This document shows, piece after piece, positions 34,403-43,849 of a stretch of 64,000 nt of DNA (positions are counted from its first letter, which is position 1; each line of letters begins with the position of its first letter). The notes under the pieces are model-generated. The model saw only the letters and a program-made list of their open reading frames with translations, was not told where the DNA came from and did no database searches. A program made the position numbers and the translations under genes. The stretch lies in NCBI RefSeq assembly GCF_016653635.2, contig NZ_CP067420.1, positions 5,668,001-5,732,000 of the forward strand, read 5' to 3'. This DNA is from Skermanella sp. TT6 (lineage in GTDB: Bacteria; Pseudomonadota; Alphaproteobacteria; Azospirillales; Azospirillaceae).

Positions 34403-36556
34403 TCATCGCGCTTGTGGCGCATCGTCGGAAGCGTTCACCTCAAGACCGCCCTTGATGTTCTGTGAATTCAGGGTGGAAGCGCCCCGTGCTCGCCCAAGCG
34501 CCTCAAGGACGGTCTCTGTTGACAGGAGTTCCGGCAGGACGATCCCGCTCGGCGCGCCGGGTCCGTAGACGGCGTTGAACGGAATGCCGTAGCGGTCGTT
34601 CCGGGCCAGGTAGTCCGAGATCCGTGGGTCGGGACGCGTCCAGTCGGCCCGCATCGGCACCACGCCCGGGGCCGTCAGCGCATCCGCGACCTCGCCCCGG
34701 TCGATGACCAGCGACTTGTTCGCCTGGCAGGTGATACACCAGTCAGCCGTCACGTCCACGAACACCGTCCTTCCCTGTGCGACCAGCCGGCCGATCTCGG
34801 CCTGGTCGAATGGTGCCCATGCCGTCGCCGTCACGGATGTTTCCGCAGGCTTGCCCATCATCGCCGGGGACGCCACCGCGGCGGACAGCGACACCGCCAC
34901 CAGCCCCAGCGTCGCCGGGAAGCCGAGGCGGTTCCGGAGGATCAGTGCCGCGCCGAGCACGGCCAGGGTGCCTGCGATGACGAAGGCGGCTTGCCAGGAG
35001 GTCTGGGCCGCCAGCACCGCCAGCAGCCATGCCGCGGTCCCGAGGAGTGCTACGGCCAACACCCGGCGAAGCGTGGCCATCCACCGACCGGGCCGCGGCA
35101 TGAGGCTGACCAGCCGTGGAAAGGCTGCAACCAGCAGGTAGGGCGATGCCAGACCGACGCCCAGTGCGGCGAAGATGGTCAGGATCTCCACCGGACCGCG
35201 CGCCAGTGCGAAGCCCACGGCGGTGCCGACGAACGGGGCCGAGCACGGCGTCGCCAGCAGGGTCGCGAAGGCCCCGGTTGCGAAGTCGCCGGCATGTCCG
35301 CTCCCGCCCGCGCGCCCCAGGACCGTGGCGAAACGGGATGGCAGGGAAATGTCGAGACCACCCGCAAGGCTGGCGGAGAAGGCGACCAGCACGGCGGCCA
35401 TGGCCACCAGGAACAGCGGCTGCTGGAATTGCACGCCCCAACCGACGACGGATCCCGCAAGTTTCAGGCCGATGAGCATGCCCGCCAGCAGGAGCATGGA
35501 GGTCACGACCCCCGCGGCCGTCGTCAGGAAGCCCAGCCGCACGCGACGACGCCCGGCGTCGTGTCGGTCGATCACCGACAGCAGCTTCAGGCTGAGCACC
35601 GGCAGCACACACGGCATCAGGTTCAGTACAAGCCCGCCGAGCAGCGCCAGGAGAAGGATTGGAACCAAGTCACCAATACCCGTGCCGCCGGTCTTTGATG
35701 CGGCGACCCTGACCCGGGCTTCTGCAGCCCTTGGGCCGTCCGTCACGGTGACCACAAACATCCTGCCAGGCATGGTCACCAGATCCGGACCGGACGTGAC
35801 CGGCAGTCTGGCCGTGGCCCCGTGGCCATCCGGTGCGAATGAGAACTCCGGCTTGCCGAACGTCCAGTCACCGCCCTCGACCAGCACGTCGGGTTCGACC
35901 ATCGGCCTGCTGGAGGCGATGCGAACCGCCAGGGCCCCCGGCTTGCCGGTCTCGACCGAAGCTGCCTCGACCTCCAGGCCTGAGTGTACGCCGTCGTCGG
36001 GCACCTGCGCTTCGAAGCGGGCGACCAGGTTGGCGGCTTCGGCGTCGGCCGCAGCCGGCCCGGATGGCAGGTCGAGTGCGATCTCCAGGGAGACCGGGAT
36101 GCAGACGGTGCTGCACACCAGCACGTCTGCTCGGCCGCGCAGGGCCACCGGCTCACCCTGACGTTCGACCCGGATGTCGAGCGGGAAGACGACCTCACGG
36201 TCATAACCGAAGGTCTCCAGCCCGAACAAGGTGAAGCGGTGCGGCGCGGGCCATCGCCAGTCCACCCCGGCGACGTTCGCAGAGGCCGACCAGTCCACCG
36301 TCGGCGGCGCACCGGCATCGCCGGGCGAACGCCAATAGGTTTTCCAGCCGTCCGCGAGCATCAGGTGCAGGCCCACCGGAATGGTTTCCCGATCGCCGCC
36401 AGCCTCCACGGGCGAGACTAGCCGGGCCTGCAGGGTGTCGTGGCTCGACCATTCACCGGTCGCGGCGGCGGCAGGACTGCCGAACCACGCAGCTGCCATG
36501 GCGAGCACTGCCGCGACGCTTCGGATGCCCAGGCCCGCCGTCATCCTGTTTCTCAT
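34403..36556 (-). CDS. dsbD: DsbD-family thiol:disulfide interchange protein (ScsB-like)
   Basis: This 717-residue protein has a signal peptide and a periplasmic alpha domain with the pair VLVCSTVCIPVSL. Eight TM helices carry the redox cysteines NLMPCVLPVL and LLATPCSAPFVG. A C-terminal thioredoxin domain has DWCITCQANKS. It passes electrons from cytosolic thioredoxin to periplasmic thiols. Beside a DsbA-like protein, a SCO and PCu(A)C it likely keeps copper-handling thiols reduced, as in the suppressor-of-copper-sensitivity sets. The ATG at 36556 has AGAGG upstream. Confidence 0.88.
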   Translation of the reverse strand: MRNRMTAGLGIRSVAAVLAMAAAWFGSPAAAATGEWSSHDTLQARLVSPVEAGGDRETIPVGLHLMLADGWKTYWRSPGDAGAPPTVDWSASANVAGVDWRWPAPHRFTLFGLETFGYDREVVFPLDIRVERQGEPVALRGRADVLVCSTVCIPVSLEIALDLPSGPAAADAEAANLVARFEAQVPDDGVHSGLEVEAASVETGKPGALAVRIASSRPMVEPDVLVEGGDWTFGKPEFSFAPDGHGATARLPVTSGPDLVTMPGRMFVVTVTDGPRAAEARVRVAASKTGGTGIGDLVPILLLALLGGLVLNLMPCVLPVLSLKLLSVIDRHDAGRRRVRLGFLTTAAGVVTSMLLLAGMLIGLKLAGSVVGWGVQFQQPLFLVAMAAVLVAFSASLAGGLDISLPSRFATVLGRAGGSGHAGDFATGAFATLLATPCSAPFVGTAVGFALARGPVEILTIFAALGVGLASPYLLVAAFPRLVSLMPRPGRWMATLRRVLAVALLGTAAWLLAVLAAQTSWQAAFVIAGTLAVLGAALILRNRLGFPATLGLVAVSLSAAVASPAMMGKPAETSVTATAWAPFDQAEIGRLVAQGRTVFVDVTADWCITCQANKSLVIDRGEVADALTAPGVVPMRADWTRPDPRISDYLARNDRYGIPFNAVYGPGAPSGIVLPELLSTETVLEALGRARGASTLNSQNIKGGLEVNASDDAPQAR

Positions 36557-36620
36557 CACACTGCCTCTCGATGTCCCGCGCCTCAGCCTCAGCACGCGAA
36601 ATCCTCTCGCTGGCGGCGAC

Positions 36621-37238
36621 TCAGGGCTTCGGCAGCAGCGGTTCGACAGCCTTCTTGAACTCATCGATCGGGAGCACGCCCTTGTAGGTCTTGCCGTCGA
36701 TCACGAAGGAGGGGGTCGATTCCACTCCGTGCTTCTGCTCGCCCTCCAAGCGGGACTGGACGATGGAGTCCTGAAGCGCCTTGTCGGCCCGGCAGGCGTC
36801 GTAGGCAGGGCGTGACAGGCCGGCCAGTGCGCCGATGCGCGCCAGAGCCTCGACCGGGTCCTTCCCGTGGGACCAATCCTCCTGCTTCGAGAACAGGACC
36901 GAGAGGACCGGAAAATAGCGCTCAGGTGCTACGCACCGTGCCAGGATCGCCGCTTCCAGGGCTATACGGTCCAGGGGGAAGTCGCGGTAGACGAGGCGGA
37001 CCTTGCCGGTGTCGATCAGTTCCTTCTTCACCTGCGCCAGGACCTCGTTGTGGAAGGTCGCGCAGTGGTGACAGGTCAGTGAGGCATACTCGATCACCTC
37101 GACCGGCGCGTCCGGGCTGCCCAGCGCGCGGGGCGCTGTGGCGGTCTGCGGGACAGTCGGCGTTTGGGCAAAGGCGGCGCCGGAGAACAGGCACGAGGCC
37201 GCCAGGACGGCGGCGCGAAGGGTTCGGTTCAGGGGCAT
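36621..37238 (-). CDS. DsbA-like periplasmic thiol oxidoreductase
   Basis: This 205-residue protein has a signal peptide ending GAAFA, active site LTCHHCATFH and cis-Pro loop VESTPSFVIDG. The fold is the DSBA-like thioredoxin type of ScsC/Com1 or DsbG-like proteins. The ATG at 37238 follows GGAG by 8 nt. It is downstream of the SCO gene and upstream of dsbD, which would reduce it. Confidence 0.85.
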   Translation of the reverse strand: MPLNRTLRAAVLAASCLFSGAAFAQTPTVPQTATAPRALGSPDAPVEVIEYASLTCHHCATFHNEVLAQVKKELIDTGKVRLVYRDFPLDRIALEAAILARCVAPERYFPVLSVLFSKQEDWSHGKDPVEALARIGALAGLSRPAYDACRADKALQDSIVQSRLEGEQKHGVESTPSFVIDGKTYKGVLPIDEFKKAVEPLLPKP

Positions 37239-37306
37239 CGGGTAACTCCAAGAGGGGCTGGTTGGTTTATCGGGATCTGGCGACGGGTTCTGGCCCGTCT
37301 TCCGGT

Positions 37307-37927
37307 TCATGAGTTCTCAAGCAGGAGGCGGAGTTTGCCGGCGGCGACCTCCGGCTTCTCGTGGATGTCGAGGGTCGAGCGCGGACGGCCCTCATCGTCC
37401 AGCAGCAGCATCGTCGCCGTATGGTCCATGGTGTAGCCCCCGTCGTCCTGGGGAACCTTGCGCGAATAGGCGCCCAGGCTCTTGAGGGCGGCAACGACCT
37501 GATCCGGGGCGCCGGTCACGCCGACGATGCGCGGATCGAACAGGTCGGTATACTCGGCCATGACGTCGGCCGTGTCGCGCTCCGGATCGACCGTCACGAA
37601 CAAGGGTCGTACCGCCTCCGCCTGCGGGCCGAGCGCCTGGAGCGTGCTCGCCACGTAGGACAGCGAGGTCGGGCAGACGTCGGGACAGTGCGTGAAACCG
37701 AACACCACCAGCGTTGGCTTGGCCCGCAAGTCATCGGGCGTGAAGGCTCTGCCCGTCTCGTCCAGGAGCCGCCAGTCAGCTCCTTCGGCCATCGGACGAC
37801 CGGGTTCGACCAAGCCCTCGCGCAATGGTACGTCGCGCGATACCAGCCAGGTCAGCAAGGCGGCCGAGATAACGACCATGCCGACGAGCGCCCACAGGAA
37901 GAAGCGGAGGTTTCTCAGGTTGGCCAT
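37307..37927 (-). CDS. SCO1/SenC-family copper chaperone
   Basis: This 206-residue protein has an N-terminal TM anchor (FFLWALVGMVVISAALLTWL), the copper site HCPDVCPT, VTVDPERDT and the third ligand His in YTMDHTATMLLLDDEG. This is the standard compact SCO, unlike the expanded one at 30705. It is 7 bp downstream of the PCu(A)C gene; the two commonly cooperate in loading the CuA site of cytochrome oxidase. Confidence 0.92.
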   Translation of the reverse strand: MANLRNLRFFLWALVGMVVISAALLTWLVSRDVPLREGLVEPGRPMAEGADWRLLDETGRAFTPDDLRAKPTLVVFGFTHCPDVCPTSLSYVASTLQALGPQAEAVRPLFVTVDPERDTADVMAEYTDLFDPRIVGVTGAPDQVVAALKSLGAYSRKVPQDDGGYTMDHTATMLLLDDEGRPRSTLDIHEKPEVAAGKLRLLLENS

Positions 37928-37934
37928 GGCATCC

Positions 37935-38393
37935 TCACTCCGGTCCCATGGCGCCGGGCTTGCCGACCTTGACCGGGACCTCGACCTGTCCGGCCTTCTC
38001 GAAGGTGATGGTCAACGGGAACTGCTGGCCGAGCTTCAGTCCGCCCTTGAGATCCATCAGCATGATGTGCGTCCCGCCGGGCTTCATCTCCAGCGCGCCG
38101 CCAGGCGGGACACTGAGCGGACCAGCCTCGCTCATGCGCGAAACGTCGCCTTCCTGTCTGGTCTGGTGGGCCACGGCATGGCCCGCAACCGGCGTTTCCA
38201 TGGACAGGATGCTGTCGGGCTCGGGGCCGGTGTTCCTGACCTCCAGATAGGTGGCGCCGGTCTTGGCGGACGGTGTGGTGGCGCGCGCCCAGGCCTGCTC
38301 GACAACCAGGGCACCTGCGGTTACCTCGGCGGCGTACGCCACCGGGGTGAGCATGGTAATCGATACGGCAATGGCTGAGACAAAGGATATCAC
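37935..38393 (-). CDS. PCu(A)C periplasmic copper chaperone
   Basis: This 152-residue protein has a signal peptide (SFVSAIAVSITMLTPVAYA). The copper ligands fit the family pattern: His in VAGHAVAHQ, Met in GDVSRM, then the HxM pair in THIMLM. The GTG at 38393 has AGGAG 8 nt upstream, a better start than the longer frame. It binds Cu(I) and hands it to oxidases. It is first in the PCu(A)C-SCO-DsbA-DsbD-CDF run. Confidence 0.88.
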   Translation of the reverse strand: MISFVSAIAVSITMLTPVAYAAEVTAGALVVEQAWARATTPSAKTGATYLEVRNTGPEPDSILSMETPVAGHAVAHQTRQEGDVSRMSEAGPLSVPPGGALEMKPGGTHIMLMDLKGGLKLGQQFPLTITFEKAGQVEVPVKVGKPGAMGPE

Positions 38394-38440
38394 TCTTGCT
38401 CTCCTGGATTGAGCGGGCAATCGGGGCCGGGAGGCCGCAC

Positions 38441-38833
38441 TCACATAGAAGCTTTGGCATTCCGGGCCGTAAGTTCGTGGATGGCCTTTCTTGTGTCAGA
38501 CCGGATGGCGCGTTTGAAGTTACTGGCGAGTCGCTCGCCCGCGCCTTCGCCATTCAACCCGATGAGGTGCCGTCGGCTCTTCTCGAAGTCATCGGCGCAG
38601 GCCTGTTCCGCGTCGGCGATAATGCCGCCAATCTCCGGACCCGCCAGATCCCGACGGTTCGCGACAAGCGCTTCGGCTTGGTTGATCATGCACACGTGAT
38701 AAGATGCCATAGCGAACTCGGCCTTATGCTCGTCATGATCCACCGCATTCGGCCGCTGGCAGGCGGTGACCAGTGAGGCCAGCAGCGCGGTTGCGAGCAG
38801 GCCGCCTTTCTGCCGGTCAGCCACGTATACCAT
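38441..38833 (-). CDS. Small lipoprotein of unknown function
   Basis: This 130-residue protein has a lipobox LVTAC after a short hydrophobic segment and a helical mature part (SYHVCMINQAEALVANRR, then EQACADDFEKSRRHLIG). No family recognised. It lies 48 bp upstream of the PCu(A)C gene in the same direction and may share its transcript. Confidence 0.5.
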   Translation of the reverse strand: MVYVADRQKGGLLATALLASLVTACQRPNAVDHDEHKAEFAMASYHVCMINQAEALVANRRDLAGPEIGGIIADAEQACADDFEKSRRHLIGLNGEGAGERLASNFKRAIRSDTRKAIHELTARNAKASM

Positions 38834-39100
38834 CCTGTGGCTGCCCGCCTGCGGTGACGAAGTTCACGCACGCGTTGATCAACCGCTGGTGCTGCAAACG
38901 CAGTATCGGATCTTTCCGCAGCACGGACTGAATCAGATCAGGGATAGGATGCGCCATTGAATTCCTCCGTCAGGCTCCCGCGCTTGTGCCTTGAAATTTG
39001 GTGCGCGCCTCAGCGCCCTCGATCTTGGCCACGCACGGCGGGCAGTTCATTCTGGTTACGCGGTATCGGACAGTCTTATTATTCTGGGGCAATCCGGCTG

Positions 39101-39661
39101 TCATGCCTCGCTCTTGTCATTCTCAATGCGGGTGCACAGCGGCTGCGCGTTGACCTTCTTGTCGGCGGCACGATCAGCAGCCCACGAATGCAGCAGCAAT
39201 GCCGCGACGCCGCAGAAGATGGCTGCGTCGGCCAGGTTGAAGGCGGGCCAGTGCCAGCCGAGCGCGTGGAAATCCAGGAAATCGGTCACCGCTCCCTGAC
39301 GCACTCGGTCGATCACGTTGCCGATGGCGCCGCCAATGACGCCGCCGATGGCCGCGGCCTCGATCCGGCTGCCGACACGGCGGGCCCACACGATGAGAGC
39401 GGCCACTATGCCCAGGGTGAGGCCGACCAGTAGCCAGGGGCCGAGCGCCTCGTCACTGCTGAGCATCCCGAAGCTGACCCCGCGGTTGAAGCCAAGTGTC
39501 AGGTTGAAGAACGGGGTCACCTCGATGAGACGCGGAGGATCCATGACATGCTCAAGGATCACCCGCTTGGATGCCTGATCGGCGGCCGCCGCAAGGAGGG
39601 CAATCGCCAGCGCCAGCCATAGGCCAGTCCTTCTGCTTGCGGCGTTTTCAGAGTTCGTCAT
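39101..39661 (-). CDS. lspA: Lipoprotein signal peptidase II
   Basis: This 186-residue protein has four TM helices and the two catalytic Asp motifs: GGAIGNVIDRVRQGAVTDFLDFH contains Asp of NVIDR and FNLADAAI supplies the second. It cleaves prolipoproteins after lipidation. A copy next to a Zn/Cd ATPase is a known arrangement on metal-resistance islands, presumably processing island lipoproteins. The preferred start MTNSENAA at 39661 follows the ATPase stop by 11 bp. Confidence 0.92.
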   Translation of the reverse strand: MTNSENAASRRTGLWLALAIALLAAAADQASKRVILEHVMDPPRLIEVTPFFNLTLGFNRGVSFGMLSSDEALGPWLLVGLTLGIVAALIVWARRVGSRIEAAAIGGVIGGAIGNVIDRVRQGAVTDFLDFHALGWHWPAFNLADAAIFCGVAALLLHSWAADRAADKKVNAQPLCTRIENDKSEA

Positions 39662-39672
39662 AGCGGCTTCCT

Positions 39673-41841
39673 TCACTTCGCCCGGCGGAGCAGCCGCAAG
39701 GCGTTGAGGGTGACCAGCACGGTGGCCCCGGTGTCGGCCAGGATGGCGAGCCAGAGGTCAGTGACACCGAGCAGGGTGGTGACGAGGAACACGGCCTTGA
39801 GGCCCAGGGCGACGGCCACGTTCTGGTGGATGTTCGTCATCGTCGCGCGGGACAGCGCGATGAGGTCGGCAACCCCCTCGACCCGGTTGCCCAGCAGTGC
39901 GGCGTCCGCGGTCTCCAGAGCAACGTCGGTCCCGCCACCCATGGCGATGCCGACATCGGCCGCCGCCAGCGCCGGGCCGTCGTTGATGCCGTCTCCAACC
40001 ATAGCGACCGGTGCCCCGACCTTCAGGGCCGCAATCTCGCTCAGCTTGTTCTCGGGCAGAAGATCCGCCTTGACCTCGATGCCGAGCTTCCGTCCGATGG
40101 CCTGCCCGGTTCGGGCATTGTCGCCGGTCAGCATGACGCTGCGGACGCCGAGTTGCCGGAGTGCCGCGATGCCCCGCAAAGCGTCGGGCCGCGGTTCGTC
40201 GCGCAGTGCCATCAGGCCCACCGGCTGTGTGTCGGCCAGGACCACGACGACGGTCTTGCCCTCGTCCTCCAGGGTGGTGATGCGGTCGGCGGGAAGGTTC
40301 CCCGGGCCGCAGCTTTCCACCGCGTGGCGCGGCGAGCCGACCTCGATGAGCTTCCCGCCAACCACGGCCTGCGCTGCCCGTCCTGGAAGGGCCTTCTGCC
40401 CGCGTGCCGGTCGGAGCGGTATGCCATCGCTTGCTGCCCGGTCCAGGATGGCCCGGGCGATCGGGTGGCTGGAGCCGTTCTCCACGGCCGCCGCCATCCC
40501 GAGCAGTGAGCGTTCGTTCCCCGTCAGCGACACCAGGTCGGTCACCTGCGGCCGTCCCTGCGTCAGCGTCCCGGTCTTGTCGAAGGCGATGGCGCCGACG
40601 CGGCCGATCGTCTCCAGGGCAGCACCGCCCTTGATGAGCAGGCCGCGCCGCGCGCCGGCGGCGATGCCGGAGGTGATTGCGGCCGGCGTGGAGAGGACCA
40701 GGGCGCACGGGCACCCGATCAGCAGAAGCGCCAGGCCGCGATAGATCCACGTGTGCCAGTCCGCCCCGAAGGCGAGCGGCGGGACCAGCACGGTCAGTAC
40801 CGCGACCAGGATGACGAAGGGCGTGTACCGCGCGCTGAACCGCTCGATGAAACGCGCCGTCGGCGACTTGGACGCCTGCGCTTCCTCGATGAGGTGGATG
40901 ATGCGGGCGATGGTGTTGTCAGCCGCCGCCCGCGTTACCCGGACCTGCAGTGCGCCGGTTGCGTTGATGCCGCCCGCGATGACCGCTGAGCCGACCTGCT
41001 TGGGAACGGGAACCGACTCCCCGGTGACCGGGGACTCGTCCACGTCGGACTCGCCATCGACGACCTCGCCGTCGGCTGGGACGCGATCACCGGGCCGGAC
41101 GAGCACCACTTGTCCAATTTCCAGGCGCGACGCCGGAACCTCGCGGGCGATCTCCCCGTCGATCACGAGGGCGGTTCGTGGCACGAGTGCTGTCAGCGCT
41201 TCGATGCCGGACCGGGCTGAGCCCGCCGCAACACCCTCCAGGAGCTCGCCGACGGCGAACAGCAGGACGACGATCGATGCCTCGGCCGTCTCGCCGATGA
41301 TGAGTGCTCCCGCGGTGGCGATCGACATCAGCATCTCGATGCTGAAAGGCGAGCCAACGCGGGCCAGGGCCAGTGCTCGACGGCCGAACACAACTAGCCC
41401 CACGAGGGCGGCGGGGACCAGGGCATAATCCCCCAGAGATGGGGCAAACCAAGAAACCAGAAAGCCCACGGCGACGAGGAGCCCGATCAGGCCGGTCAGT
41501 CGGGCCTTGGGCGTCCACCACCACGGCTGCGTCGCGGGAGCCGGGACGTCGGTGTCCGTCTCGCCTTCAGCCACCACCCGGATGCGGTCCATGTCCTCGA
41601 TGCCGAACCCGAGGCTCCGGATCGTGCCCTCCAGCCGCTCACGGGGTGTCGCGGCCTCGTCGAGCCGAAGCTTCAGGACCTGGGAGTGATAGCTCAGGCT
41701 GACGTCCTCGATGCCCGGGAGGCGGCCGACGGCCGTCTCGATCTTGGTCGCGCAGCTCGGGCAGTCCATGCCCGCTACCTTGTAGCGAAGAGCGCTTTTG
41801 CCCTCCGCCGCTACCTGCCCGATGTGTGCCTCGTCCAGCAT
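39673..41841 (-). CDS. zntA: Zn/Cd/Pb-translocating P-type ATPase
   Basis: This 722-residue protein has one N-terminal HMA domain (AGMDCPSCATKIE), eight TM helices and the transport motif GCPCALVLSTPAAI. The phosphorylation site is [10 protein letters not shown], the hinge VGDGINDGPALAAADVG. The P1B-2 pattern points to Zn(II), Cd(II) and Pb(II) efflux. The ATG at 41841 follows GGGGAG by 5 nt. Expression is from the MerR-type promoter at 41901, divergent from the regulator; lspA follows. Confidence 0.92.
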   Translation of the reverse strand: MLDEAHIGQVAAEGKSALRYKVAGMDCPSCATKIETAVGRLPGIEDVSLSYHSQVLKLRLDEAATPRERLEGTIRSLGFGIEDMDRIRVVAEGETDTDVPAPATQPWWWTPKARLTGLIGLLVAVGFLVSWFAPSLGDYALVPAALVGLVVFGRRALALARVGSPFSIEMLMSIATAGALIIGETAEASIVVLLFAVGELLEGVAAGSARSGIEALTALVPRTALVIDGEIAREVPASRLEIGQVVLVRPGDRVPADGEVVDGESDVDESPVTGESVPVPKQVGSAVIAGGINATGALQVRVTRAAADNTIARIIHLIEEAQASKSPTARFIERFSARYTPFVILVAVLTVLVPPLAFGADWHTWIYRGLALLLIGCPCALVLSTPAAITSGIAAGARRGLLIKGGAALETIGRVGAIAFDKTGTLTQGRPQVTDLVSLTGNERSLLGMAAAVENGSSHPIARAILDRAASDGIPLRPARGQKALPGRAAQAVVGGKLIEVGSPRHAVESCGPGNLPADRITTLEDEGKTVVVVLADTQPVGLMALRDEPRPDALRGIAALRQLGVRSVMLTGDNARTGQAIGRKLGIEVKADLLPENKLSEIAALKVGAPVAMVGDGINDGPALAAADVGIAMGGGTDVALETADAALLGNRVEGVADLIALSRATMTNIHQNVAVALGLKAVFLVTTLLGVTDLWLAILADTGATVLVTLNALRLLRRAK

Positions 41842-41900
41842 GGTGCTCCCCGTGAACATCGGAAGGCGGATGCCGCCGCCGCCTGAGTGTGCTAAACATG

Positions 41901-41923
41901 GACCCTGTAGCAGCTACAGGGTC
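41901..41923. promoter_or_regulatory. MerR-type (ZntR/CadR) operator-promoter
   Basis: A perfect dyad with 11-bp arms GACCCTGTAGC / GCTACAGGGTC around one base. On the minus strand TTGACC (-35) overlaps the left arm and CATGTT follows after a 19-bp spacer, the over-long spacing that MerR proteins untwist. Confidence 0.85.
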
Positions 41924-41931
41924 AAGGGGAG

Positions 41932-42345
41932 ATGTCGGAAAAAATCATGTCGGACGATCACACCATCGGCGCGCTGGGCAAGCTGACCGGCGTGAATATC
42001 GAGACCATCCGCTACTATGAGCGGATCGGCCTGCTGCCCGAACCGGCGCGTAATTCGGGCAACTACCGCGTCTACGGCGACACGCACGTCCGGCGGCTGA
42101 CGTTTATCCGCAAGGCACGCGACCTCGGGTTCCCGATCGAGGCGGTGCGCCGAATGCTGGCCCTGTCGGACCAGCCAGACCGGCCCTGCGGCGAGGTAGA
42201 CGCCCTGGTCGTCGAGCAGATGCGCGAGGTTGAGCGCAAGATCGCGGATCTGGAGCGGCTCCGGGCGGAACTCGACAGGCTCGCCCACCAGTGCCGCGGC
42301 GGGCTGGTTTCGGACTGCCGGATCATCGAGGCGTTGTCACCGTGA
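41932..42345 (+). CDS. MerR-family Zn/Cd/Pb-responsive activator
   Basis: This 137-residue protein has an N-terminal winged helix (TIGALGKLTGVNIETIRYYE) and a long dimer helix. The metal loop near the C-terminus (HQCRGGLVSDCRII) has two Cys separated by eight residues, as in ZntR/CadR. A Cys at the head of the dimer helix (PCGEVDAL) is the expected third ligand. A second possible start is the ATG at 41947. It should activate zntA from the shared operator. Confidence 0.88.
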   Translation: MSEKIMSDDHTIGALGKLTGVNIETIRYYERIGLLPEPARNSGNYRVYGDTHVRRLTFIRKARDLGFPIEAVRRMLALSDQPDRPCGEVDALVVEQMREVERKIADLERLRAELDRLAHQCRGGLVSDCRIIEALSP

Positions 42346-42357
42346 GGCGTAAGGCGG

Positions 42358-42705
42358 CTAACTGGTTGTTTCCCGCTCGCCATAATTACCGCAGACGCGC
42401 ACGCCGCACGCCGTGTCTGCCAGCAGCTCATCGGCCAAACGCAACAGCTGTTCGATCCGCTCATCGCCGAGTCGGTAATGCACGAACCGACCGCGCGTTT
42501 CGGCGCTTACCAGGCCGCACTCGCTCAGGCAACGCAGGTGGTTCGAGACGTTGGGCTGCGAAGGGCCTGTTACTGTCACGATGGCGCTGACATGCAGCGG
42601 CCCCTGACGCAGCACCTGGAGGATCGCCAGACGCGATGGATCGGCCAGCCCACGGAACAGCTTGGCCTGGAGTTGAGAGGTGCGGATTACAGTTTCTGAC
42701 GCCAT
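42358..42705 (-). CDS. ArsR/SmtB-family metal-sensing repressor
   Basis: This 115-residue winged-helix repressor reads LFRGLADPSRLAILQVLRQG, then QPNVSNHLRCLSECGLVSAE. Cys in LRCLSEC within the recognition helix and a C-terminal pair DTACGVRVC suggest a thiol-rich Cd/Pb site like CmtR or CadC. It is divergent from the HMA-CDF gene at 42786, which it likely controlled, and convergent with the MerR gene. Confidence 0.88.
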   Translation of the reverse strand: MASETVIRTSQLQAKLFRGLADPSRLAILQVLRQGPLHVSAIVTVTGPSQPNVSNHLRCLSECGLVSAETRGRFVHYRLGDERIEQLLRLADELLADTACGVRVCGNYGERETTS

Positions 42706-42741
42706 GCACCTTGTTTAACAGCTCGACATATGGGTCGCCAC

Positions 42742-42761
42742 TGATATGCTTCATCGTATCA
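42742..42761. promoter_or_regulatory. Candidate ArsR operator
   Basis: Inverted repeat TGATA...TATCA with a 10-bp spacer between the divergent arsR-type gene and the HMA-CDF gene. Size and position fit an ArsR/SmtB site; sequence specificity is not established. Confidence 0.4.
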
Positions 42762-42785
42762 CCAGCTGCTGATATAACGGGTGTC

Positions 42786-43162
42786 ATGACTGCCACCACC
42801 AGCTCCCCACCTGAAACCGTCCGTTACCGCGTCACCGGGATGGATTGCCCATCCTGCGCCGCCAAAATCGAGAAGGAGACTCGGAGGGTCGGCGGGGTGG
42901 AGGATGTGAAGGTGTCCATCGCCTCGCAGATCATGACGCTGCGCCTGGTGAATGGCGAGCGGTTGCCGGAAATCGAACGCGCGGTCGCCGGCCTCAGCTA
43001 CCAACTCGACCGGCTGGACGTCGCCCGCCCCCAGGCGGCAAGGGATGACGATGACGACGAGCTGCCCAAGGACCTCAGCCACATCACACCCGGCCACAAG
43101 CAGGCGCTGTGGATCGTTGTGCTGCTCAATGTCGGCTACGGTGCGGGCGCCGTCACCCTCGC
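42786..43162 (+). pseudogene. HMA-CDF cation transporter, truncated
   Basis: The N-terminal HMA domain (VTGMDCPSCAAKIEKETRRV) is followed by an acidic linker (DDDDDELPKDLSHITPGHKQ) and the start of the first TM helix (ALWIVVLLNVGYG). It then passes into IS66 transposase sequence. The intact family has a full CDF-like membrane domain after this point. The frame continues into the relic, giving a chimeric 400-codon ORF that is not a transporter. Confidence 0.78.
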
Positions 43163-43849
43163 GTTCTGCTGGTCACACAGCCGTCGGCAGTTCTTCGAAA
43201 TTCACCAGTCAAGCCAGTCGCCGATCGCCGGCGAGGTGCTCCGGCGGATAGCTGAGTTGTACCGCATCGAAGATGAGATCCGGGGGCAGCCGCCTGATGT
43301 CCGGCGGACGGTTCGTCAGGACAGAAGCAGGCCGAAGGTCGAGGCGCTCAAGGTCTACCTGGAGGAGCAATTGGCACGCGTCTCCGGGACGTTGGGGTGG
43401 AGGGCCCCCAACGCCGGTGGCCAAGGCGATCCGCTACATGCTGAGGCACTGGGCCGGCCTGTGCGTCTTCCTGAACGACGGCCGGGTCGAGCTGGACACC
43501 AACAGCATCGAGCGCCTGCATCGGATCGTGGCAACGACGCGGAAGAACGCTCTGTTCGCCGGGGCGGACTCCGGCGCCCGATCCTGGGCGATCTTCACCT
43601 CGCTGATCCAGAGCGCCAGGATGAACGGCCTCAATCCGTTCGAATACCTGAAGGATGTGCTCGAGCGCATCGTGTCCAGCGACGTCAAGGCCCATCAACT
43701 CGACTGTCTGCTACCGTGGACCTGGAAGACTCAGCAGGCCGGTCGCCAGACAGTTCAGGCAGCCTGATACAACTCCCGTTCAGGAAACCATCCCACCAGT
43801 GTCGCGCGCGACCATCCTCTCGGCAACGTGGTCAGCAGATGACGCTTAC
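43163..43849 (+). mobile_element. IS66-family relic (3' end of tnpC with right end)
   Basis: The TnpC C-terminal region is recognisable: LAFCWSHSRRQFFEI, then after a frame change near 43400 ELDTNSIERLHRIV...RKNALFAGADSGARSWAI and the end LLPWTWKTQQ (stop 43767). It ends GACGCTTAC at 43841-43849, an IS66-type terminus. It is a different IS66 lineage from the element at 2345-8572. The left end is missing. Confidence 0.8.
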
